DNA of 64,000 nt, from the NCBI RefSeq assembly GCF_014203325.1, contig NZ_JACHIV010000001.1, forward strand, positions 1,923,501 through 1,987,500, given 5' to 3'. This document shows, in pieces, positions 55,075 to 61,688 of the stretch; the first letter of the stretch is position 1, and every line of letters begins with the position of its first letter. Position numbers and translations under genes: made by a program. A model generated the notes under the pieces. It did no database searches. It saw nothing but the letters and a program-made list of their open reading frames with translations, and was not told the DNA's origin. This stretch comes from Saccharopolyspora gloriosae (lineage in GTDB: Bacteria > Actinomycetota > Actinomycetes > Mycobacteriales > Pseudonocardiaceae).

Positions 55075-56579
55075 CGCAGCACGACCTCCTCGGTGAGGAA
55101 CTCCCGTTCCAGCGGGTCGGCGGGGACGCCGCTCACCTCGGCGCGGTGGGCGAAGCGCTGCTGCTCGTGCACCAGCGGCACGCCCGCGACGCGCTCGGCG
55201 AGCAGGTCGTCGGCGCGGCGGAAGACCGCGGCGCGCCGGTCCGGGGCGCTGATCCCGGGCAGCTCGGCGAGCAGCGAATCCAGCTCCGGCGCGCAGAAAT
55301 GGTCCAGGTTGAACCCGCCCCGGCAGCTGAAGTCGCTGGTCAGGTGCGCGGCGGCGTCGGGGACGTCGACGAGCTGGTTGCGCGAGTACACCGCGGCGTC
55401 GAGCTCTCCGGACAGGATGCGCGGCTCGATGCTCCCGGCGGGTTCCTGCACGATCCGGACGGTGAACCCGGCCCGGCCGAGCTCGTCGGCGACGACGGTC
55501 GTCAGCGCGGGCAGCTCCGGGCGGTCCGGGTAGGTGCCGATGGTGATGGGAACGGGCGCTCCGCCGGTGACCTCGGTGACGGTCCGCCGCGCCGCCGCCG
55601 GGTCGGGCCGCGGCGGCGGGTGCTGCTCGCTCCACGGCACGGCGGGCCCGAAGTAGCGGCTCGCGGCCACTCCCTGCCCCCGCAGCACCCCGGTGACCAG
55701 GCCCGCGCGGTCGATCGCCGCCGCGGCGGCTTCGCGCAGGCGCGGGTCGGCGAACGGGCCGCCGGAGGTGTTGAGGTGCAGCGCCGTCGTGCGCGGCAGG
55801 TCCACCGCGTCGACCCGGAGCCCGGAATCGGCGCGCACCTCGGCGAGCTGGGAGACCGGGACCTTGTCGATGAGGTCGAACTCGCCGCTGCGCAGCCCGT
55901 TCACCCGCGCCGAGGCGTCCTCCACGAACCGCACTTCGGCCCGCTGGACCTGCGCGAGCCCGCCGCGGTAGCCGTCGAACCGGCGCAGCGACACGCTTCG
56001 GTCGCCGTCGGTTCCGGTCACCTCGAACGGCCCGGTGCCCGCGCCCTTCGCCGGGTCGACCGAACCGTCCGGGCGGATCGCGGCGGGCGCGAGGACCGCC
56101 GTGTTCGCGGCGCTGAGCCGCTGCGGCAGGATCGGATCGGGTGCGGAGGTGCGCACCGCGAGCGTGCGCTCGTCCAGCGCGTCGGCGCGTTCGACGGTGC
56201 CGCGCAGCGCTCGCGGCGGGGCGGGGTCGTGCACGACGCGGTTGATCGACTCCGCGGCGGCGCGCGCCGTCACCGGCTCACCGGAGTGGAAGCGCACGCC
56301 CTCGACGAGCGTGAACCGCCACTCGGTCGGCGCGGCCCGGCGCCACGACTCGGCCAGTCCGGGCTCGGCGCCGCCGTCCATGGCGCCGTCGACGAGCGTT
56401 TCGGTGACGCCGAGCCGCTGCAGCAGCAACGCGTCGTCGGAGGCGGGGGACCAGTCGGCCCGCGGCGGGATCGTCACCGCCACCCGCAACGTGCCCGCAT
56501 CCGCTCCACCGCCGGTGAACCCGCACCCGGCGAGCACCAGCACGAGCCCGAAGGCCAGGAATCCCACACCGCGTCGCAA
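55071..56579 (-). CDS. Extracellular solute-binding lipoprotein, family 5
   Basis: 502 residues starting at TTG 56579, chosen because AAGGAG lies 7 bases upstream and it opens a lipoprotein signal: LRRGV, a hydrophobic core, and lipobox LAGC (Cys19). SBP_bac_5 fold (SDDALLLQRLGVTETLV, EWRFTLVEGVRFHSGEPVTA in part). Binds peptides, nickel complexes or siderophore-like ligands outside the cell. First gene of the operon. A TTG start is unusual among its neighbours. Confidence 0.9.
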   Translation of the reverse strand: MRRGVGFLAFGLVLVLAGCGFTGGGADAGTLRVAVTIPPRADWSPASDDALLLQRLGVTETLVDGAMDGGAEPGLAESWRRAAPTEWRFTLVEGVRFHSGEPVTARAAAESINRVVHDPAPPRALRGTVERADALDERTLAVRTSAPDPILPQRLSAANTAVLAPAAIRPDGSVDPAKGAGTGPFEVTGTDGDRSVSLRRFDGYRGGLAQVQRAEVRFVEDASARVNGLRSGEFDLIDKVPVSQLAEVRADSGLRVDAVDLPRTTALHLNTSGGPFADPRLREAAAAAIDRAGLVTGVLRGQGVAASRYFGPAVPWSEQHPPPRPDPAAARRTVTEVTGGAPVPITIGTYPDRPELPALTTVVADELGRAGFTVRIVQEPAGSIEPRILSGELDAAVYSRNQLVDVPDAAAHLTSDFSCRGGFNLDHFCAPELDSLLAELPGISAPDRRAAVFRRADDLLAERVAGVPLVHEQQRFAHRAEVSGVPADPLEREFLTEEVVLR

Positions 56580-56967
56580 TTGCCAACTCCTTGCAACAAG
56601 ACCGACGCGGATCCTTGCACGACCCGGACGGCGACGACGAGGAATAGTGGCGATCGCCTCCCGAACCGCCGAACGCGGCAGCGCACCGGCGGAACGGCCC
56701 TGCTGTGGGAACTGTGGAAAATTCCCAGTTGTGCCGTGGAAAAGCGGCCCGAGCGGACTTGCCGGGGGAGCGCGGACCCTCGCGATTCGAGAGCGCTGAG
56801 CTGGCGAGGTGGCGAGCGCTTGGGCCGAATGCCACGTCACGGCCGGTGGACGCGGTCGGGAGCAGGTGCGGGCGGGCCACCTCAAGTGATCTTGACGGCC
56901 GGGCGGCCGGACGGTTGGCTGCTCGCCGTCACCGGATCGAGATCGGTCGTCGCCAGAGGAGCCAGCC
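56580..56967. promoter_or_regulatory. Divergent region between importer operon and chitosanase
   Basis: 388 bases with no convincing gene. AACTG-N11-CAGTT (56710-56730), overlapping TGGGAA-N10-TTCCCA (56706-56727), is the clearest inverted repeat and could be an operator for either side. No -35/-10 pair can be fixed. Confidence 0.4.
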
Positions 56968-57852
56968 ATGCCCATCCCGTCGCCCCAGCCGTCCCGCCGG
57001 GCCCTCCGGCTGCTGCTCGTCACCGGTGTCGCCGCGAGCGCCCTCGGCGCCACCGCGCTGCCCGCCCTGTCGGCGGCCTCCGCCGCGCCGGTCGCCTCCT
57101 CGGTCGCGCCGCCCGCGCTCGCCGCGCACCTCGCCGCCGAAGGCGATCTCACGGACCCGCGCACCAAGGACATCGCGATGCAGCTCGTCTCCAGCGCGGA
57201 GAACTCCTCGCTGGACTGGCGCGCGCAGTTCGGCTACATCGAGGACATCGGCGACGGCCGCGGCTACACGGCAGGCATCATCGGCTTCTGCTCCGGCACC
57301 GGGGACATGCTGGAACTCGTCGAGGCCTACACCGAGGCGAAGCCGGACAACCCGCTCGCCGAGTACCTGCCCGCGCTGCGCGAGGTCAACGGAACCGACT
57401 CCCACGAAGGACTCGACCCCGGCTTCACCGACGCCTGGGCGCAGGCGGCCGAGGACCCGGACTTCCAGCAGGCGCAGGAATCCGAGCGCGACCGGGTGTA
57501 CTTCAGCCCCGCCGTGGACCAGGCCAAGGCCGACGGCCTCGGTGCGCTCGGCCAGTTCGCCTACTACGACGCGATCGTGATGCACGGTCCCGGCCAGGAC
57601 TGGCCCAGCTTCGGCGGCATCCGCCAGGCGGCGCTGGACCGCGCGACCCCGCCCGCCGAAGGCGGCGACGAGACGGCCTACCTGCACGCCTTCCTCGACG
57701 CCCGCGTCGAGGCGATGCGCGAGGAGGAGGCGCACAGCGACACCAGCCGCGTCGACACCGCCCAGCGCCGGTTCCTGGACGAGGGCAACCTCGCCCTGAC
57801 CCCGCCGCTGAACTGGGAGGTCTACGGCACCCCGTTCAGCATCGAGCAGTGA
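56968..57852 (+). CDS. csn: Secreted GH46 chitosanase
   Basis: 294 residues. Sec/Tat-like signal (SRRALRLLL..., Ala-rich, cut around residue 40), then a GH46 catalytic domain nearly colinear with the well-studied Streptomyces sp. N174 chitosanase as I remember it. Catalytic Glu78 (SSAENSSLDW; Glu22 in N174) and Asp96 (DIGDGRGYT; Asp40) are both present. Hydrolyses chitosan by endo action outside the cell. The upstream importer operon could in principle handle oligosaccharides or peptides, but no evidence ties them. Confidence 0.96.
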   Translation: MPIPSPQPSRRALRLLLVTGVAASALGATALPALSAASAAPVASSVAPPALAAHLAAEGDLTDPRTKDIAMQLVSSAENSSLDWRAQFGYIEDIGDGRGYTAGIIGFCSGTGDMLELVEAYTEAKPDNPLAEYLPALREVNGTDSHEGLDPGFTDAWAQAAEDPDFQQAQESERDRVYFSPAVDQAKADGLGALGQFAYYDAIVMHGPGQDWPSFGGIRQAALDRATPPAEGGDETAYLHAFLDARVEAMREEEAHSDTSRVDTAQRRFLDEGNLALTPPLNWEVYGTPFSIEQ

Positions 57853-57958
57853 CCCCCGGCCCCGGAGCGGCTCCCGCCCGGAACGACGACCAGTAGCTCG
57901 CTCCGCCCCACTCCGTACGCCCCCCCCGAAAGGCCCACCTCACCACCCGCAGTCACCC

Positions 57959-58100
57959 CGCAATTTCGCGAGAAATCGCACCCCTGCCACACCCGCGCCA
58001 CCCAAAACCCGGCCGTAACACCAGTTCAAGACCCGTGTTTGCCGGGGAACTCATTTCGGGGGCTCGCGATTTCTCGCGAAATTGCGCGAGTTGTCCACAG
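57959..58100. repeat. Inverted pair of GCGA-loop hairpin repeats (locus 2), with a DnaA-box-like site
   Basis: The 371-base gap after the chitosanase gene contains AATTTC-GCGA-GAAAT-C (core 57963-57976) and, 90 bases on, its inverted copy ATTTC-TCGC-GAAAT (core 58069-58082). The right block extends to 58100 and matches 5844-5877 with 31 of 34 bases. Its end, TTGTCCACA (58091-58099), is identical to the preferred actinomycete DnaA box. No ORF seen in the gap. Confidence 0.75.
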
Positions 58101-58223
58101 GTGGGGAATCGGTCCCCAGTCGTTCAGGGGTGCCCCGGCGGGGGAGCTGCCCGGGACTGGACCAGGTGATCGGGGGCGAAGTGGACCAGGTGGGTGGGCC
58201 ACTCCGGGACTAGCGTTGCTCGC

Positions 58224-58712
58224 ATGGCGAACGAATCCGGCTACGAACCCGAACACGCGCCGCGGCTGAACCTGCAGGAACTCGCACCGGACGTGTACAA
58301 GAGCATGATCCGGCTGGACTCGGCGGCCCGGAAGGGCCTCGACCCGGTTCTGCTGGAGCTGGTGAAGATCCGCGCGTCGCAGCTCAACCACTGCGCGTTC
58401 TGCCTCGACATGCACAGCAAAGACGCGCTGGCAGCCGGTGAGTCGGTGCAGCGCGTCGTGCAGCTCTCGGCGTGGGAGGAATCGCGGCACTTCTACACCG
58501 CGAAGGAGATCGCGGCGATCGAACTCACCGAGGCGATCACCGTGCTGACCGACGGGTTCGTGCCCGACGACGTCTACGACCGGGTCGCGAAGCACTTCGA
58601 CGAGACCGAGCTGGCGCATCTCATCGCCGCCATCACGGTGATCAACGCCTGGAACCGCTTCGCCGTGACCAGCCGCAACGTCCCCGGCCACTACACCCCG
58701 GGCTCGCACTGA
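58224..58712 (+). CDS. AhpD-like carboxymuconolactone decarboxylase family protein
   Basis: 162 residues from ATG 58224, 7 bases after TAGCGT (58211-58216), so probably leaderless. The CMD domain carries Cys57-x-x-Cys60 and His64 (NHCAFCLDMHS), the AhpD-type redox site, and FYTAKEIAAIELTEAIT. Likely a thiol-dependent alkyl-hydroperoxide reductase; no AhpC partner is nearby. Confidence 0.92.
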   Translation: MANESGYEPEHAPRLNLQELAPDVYKSMIRLDSAARKGLDPVLLELVKIRASQLNHCAFCLDMHSKDALAAGESVQRVVQLSAWEESRHFYTAKEIAAIELTEAITVLTDGFVPDDVYDRVAKHFDETELAHLIAAITVINAWNRFAVTSRNVPGHYTPGSH

Positions 58713-58809
58713 ACGTTCCTCCGGAACGGCCTGCGCAGGTGTCCGGCGGTGGAACCCGGTGGCTCCGCCGCTGAGACGGCACCGCGAGGCGAGGACGTCG
58801 AGCGCGGGG

Positions 58810-59397
58810 CTACCCGCGGGGTTTCGCCCTGGTGTGGACCCGTTCTCCCTGGGGTCCGAACAGGACGAGGAGTTCCACCGTCGCGGCGTCGGCGGGGCCG
58901 AACCAGTGCGGGACCCGGGTGTCGAACTCCGCCGCCTCGCCGGCCTGCAAGGTCAGGTCGCGTTCGCCGAGCACCAGTCGCAAGCGTCCATTGAGGACGT
59001 AGAGCCACTCGTAGCCCTCGTGCGTCTGCGGGTCCGGCTCGCCCCGGCCGGTGGGAATGATCATCTTGAACGCCTGCACGCCGCCGGGGCGCCGGGTCAG
59101 CGGGATGTGCGTCATGCCGTGGCGCACGATCGGCTTCGCGTGGATCCGCGGATCACCCGTGGCGGGGGCGCCGACGAGTTCGTCCAGCTGGACCTGGTGC
59201 GCTTTGGCCAGCGGCAGCAGCAGTTCCAGGCTGGGGCGGCGGCTGCCGGATTCGAGGCGGGACAGGGTGCTCACCGAGATGCCGGTGGCCTCCGACAGCC
59301 CGGCCAGCGTGAGCCCGCCGCGCTTGCGCAACGCCCGCAGCCGCGGCCCCACCTCCGCCAGCGTCGCGTCCAGCTCGGGGGACGAGGGTTCGCTCAT
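58810..59397 (-). CDS. XRE-family regulator with cupin domain
   Basis: 195 residues. HTH_3 domain (about 14-65: LRALRKRGGLTLAGLSEATG in part, SVSTLSRLESGSRRPS) followed by a single cupin (about 115-190, HEGYEWLYVLNGRLRLVLGE in part). MerR/PuuR-like small-molecule-responsive regulators of this layout control amino-acid or polyamine use. Ligand unknown. Convergent with the AhpD-like gene. Confidence 0.92.
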   Translation of the reverse strand: MSEPSSPELDATLAEVGPRLRALRKRGGLTLAGLSEATGISVSTLSRLESGSRRPSLELLLPLAKAHQVQLDELVGAPATGDPRIHAKPIVRHGMTHIPLTRRPGGVQAFKMIIPTGRGEPDPQTHEGYEWLYVLNGRLRLVLGERDLTLQAGEAAEFDTRVPHWFGPADAATVELLVLFGPQGERVHTRAKPRG

Positions 59398-59583
59398 CCG
59401 GCCATTGCAAAATCGGCAACGGAATTTGTCAACGGTTCGCGAGGGTGTGCGCTGCCGCGAAGGCGGCCGATGCGTCCGATCGGGTCCGGTTTCACCCGGT
59501 GCCGCCCCCTTCCGGTTCGGCTCGGGGCTTTACGGACAGTAGGGTGCCGGATCGGGAGGGGCACCGAGAGAAGGAGGAAAGCG

Positions 59584-59853
59584 ATGGTGTGGACCATCCT
59601 CGGCTGGATCGTCTTCGGCCTGATCGCGGGTTTCATCGCGCGGGCCGTCGTTCCGGGCAAGGACGACATCGGACTGCTGATGACGATCGTGCTCGGCGTC
59701 GTCGGCTCGGTCGTCGGCGGACTGATCTTCGGGCTGCTGACCGTGGGCATCCGGGGCTTCCAGCCGACCGGCTGGATCGGTTCGATCATCGGCGCGATCG
59801 TCGTGTTGATCATCTACAACAAGGTCACCGGGCGCAAGAGCCGCCAGGATTGA
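59584..59853 (+). CDS. GlsB/YeaQ/YmgE-family stress membrane protein
   Basis: 89 residues, GAGAAGGAGG upstream. Three short Gly-rich membrane helices with IVFGLIAGFIARAV and GWIGSIIGAIVVLIIY, the transglycosylase-associated protein signature. Small stress-induced membrane protein; the molecular role is not known. Confidence 0.92.
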   Translation: MVWTILGWIVFGLIAGFIARAVVPGKDDIGLLMTIVLGVVGSVVGGLIFGLLTVGIRGFQPTGWIGSIIGAIVVLIIYNKVTGRKSRQD

Positions 59854-59860
59854 GCGACAG

Positions 59861-59887
59861 CGGCGCGGGTCCCTGCGGCCCGCGCCG
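59861..59887 (+). terminator. Short hairpin after the GlsB-like gene
   Basis: 9-bp perfect arms (59861-59869 with 59879-59887), 9-base loop, 8 bases after the stop. Confidence 0.6.
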
Positions 59888-59937
59888 TGCCCGGAACGAG
59901 ACCGGCCGTTGACGTCCTGATCCAGCAGAGGTGAGAC

Positions 59938-61128
59938 GTGGCGGGTGAGGCCCGGCGGTGGTCCGCCGCCAGAGCGTTCGGCGTCGTGGTGGTCTCGGCG
60001 GGCGTCGTGGTCGCCGTCGCCGCGGCACTGCTCGCGTTCGGCGCGCTGATTCCCGCGCTGCCGTTCTTCGGGGTCCTCGGCTCGCAGCTCGTCGGCCGGT
60101 GGGCCTTCCGTTTCGTGCTGCTCGGCCTCGTGCTGGCGGTGGTCGCCGCGGCCGGGTGGTGGCTGCGGGTGCGGCGATCCGCCGGAGTGCTCGGCGGCGG
60201 CGCCCTGGTCGCGCTGGCCGGCTCGCTCGTCGTGCTCGGCGGCCAGCTCTCCTTCGCGCACGACCGCGGTGTTCCGGTCGGGTTCGCCGACGTGCTGGGC
60301 GCGGGCACGCCCGCCGCGCCACCGGACCGGACCGAGGTCTTCGCCGAGGCCGAGGGCCACGAACTGGAAGCCTCCGTCTGGTCCCCGCCGCGCTCGGGTG
60401 CCGAGCGCCCTGCCGTGGTGTGGGTGCACGGCGGTGGCTTCAGCTCCGGCAGCCGCTTCGAGCAGCGCGCCCTGTACCGGTACCTCGCGGACCGGGGCTA
60501 TCCGGTGATCTCGATCGACTACCGCCTCACCCCGCCGCCGCGCTGGTACGACGCCACGTCCGATGTGGTGTGCGCGCTGTCCTGGATCACCGAGCACGCC
60601 GCTGAGCTGGGGGTCGACCCGTCGCGGCTGGTGCTCTCCGGCGGGTCGGCGGGCGGCGGTCTCGCCATCAACGCCGGGTACGCGCTGGCCGATCGGCGCG
60701 ACGTGGGCGGCTGCGGCGGGGTGCGGCCGGCGCCGCCGATCGCGGTGGCGGGGTTCTACCCGGCGGTCGACCTGGCCGGGGCGTACGCGGACGCCGGGCT
60801 CGGCGGTTACGGCAGGCGGACGGCGGTCGCGTTCCTCGGTGGATCGCCGGAGCAGGTCCCGGAGCGCTACGCGTACGCGTCGGCGCTGGCGCGGGTCCGG
60901 CCGGGGCTGATGCCGACCCTGCTGGTCACCGGCATCGACGATCACCTGATCTTGGAGAAGCGGGTCCGCGGGTTCGCCGACCGGCTGCGCGCGGCGGGTG
61001 ACGTCGTGGACTACGCGGCGGTGCCGTTCTCCGACCACGCCTTCGACTCCCGCTTCCACACCATCGGCGGCGCGGTGAGCCGGGCGGAACTGCTGCGGTT
61101 CCTGCGCGCGCACGTCCCGCCGGACTGA
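59938..61128 (+). CDS. Membrane-anchored alpha/beta hydrolase (BD-FAE/HSL type)
   Basis: 396 residues, GTG start with AGAGGTGAG upstream. Three N-terminal membrane helices (about 10-105) then an alpha/beta hydrolase: oxyanion motif HGGGF (His164-Gly167), nucleophile Ser237 in GGSAGGG, and a probable catalytic His in FSDHAF. An esterase or lipase acting at the membrane outer face is likely; substrate unknown. Confidence 0.88.
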   Translation: MAGEARRWSAARAFGVVVVSAGVVVAVAAALLAFGALIPALPFFGVLGSQLVGRWAFRFVLLGLVLAVVAAAGWWLRVRRSAGVLGGGALVALAGSLVVLGGQLSFAHDRGVPVGFADVLGAGTPAAPPDRTEVFAEAEGHELEASVWSPPRSGAERPAVVWVHGGGFSSGSRFEQRALYRYLADRGYPVISIDYRLTPPPRWYDATSDVVCALSWITEHAAELGVDPSRLVLSGGSAGGGLAINAGYALADRRDVGGCGGVRPAPPIAVAGFYPAVDLAGAYADAGLGGYGRRTAVAFLGGSPEQVPERYAYASALARVRPGLMPTLLVTGIDDHLILEKRVRGFADRLRAAGDVVDYAAVPFSDHAFDSRFHTIGGAVSRAELLRFLRAHVPPD

Positions 61129-61688
61129 GCGGACACGCCCGGCGCGGCGTCCGCGTCGACCGGTCGGCCGTGTCGCGCGAGCGCAACCTGAATGTGGGCA
61201 GCGGCATCAAGTGAGATGTCCGAATTGGTCTAATTGGGTTCTTTGTATCGACTGGTCGGCTCCCGCATGTCAAGGTCAGCACGTGAGCGAGGGAGATCGC
61301 CGCCCACCGTGCGGGAGCTGCAGCCGAACGAGATACGGGGAACGCGTGCCGCACGGCGCGACTCGTTCCCGACGCGCGTGAACTAGCGCGCCACAGCGCT
61401 CCGCGCCTTCCCGCTCGGGCCTTGCAACGCCGCAATGCGCCCGGAAACCGGGAGTCCGCCCGCCGCCGCGCCCGCTTCGGGAAGCGGCCACCGGGCCCAA
61501 GCGCCGCCGTCGCGGGGACACCGCTCGTCGCGAGCGGGGGTTCGCCGCCGCCCGACGTACGACATCAGCCGACCGCAGAACGCCATCGCCCCGCGCCCGT
61601 CCGGGGGCGATGTCTCGTGGGCCGCCCCGGTACCGGCGCGGCCATCCGAGGCCGACACAGCGCAGACCACTGCCGGTGAGGATGACCG
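61129..61688. promoter_or_regulatory. Gene-free region upstream of the NRPS
   Basis: 560 bases with no convincing ORF. 61190-61260 is AT-richer and holds two AATTGG direct repeats (about 61225-61240) and a possible promoter. GGTGAGGA before ATG 61689 is the RBS of the NRPS gene. Confidence 0.4.
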
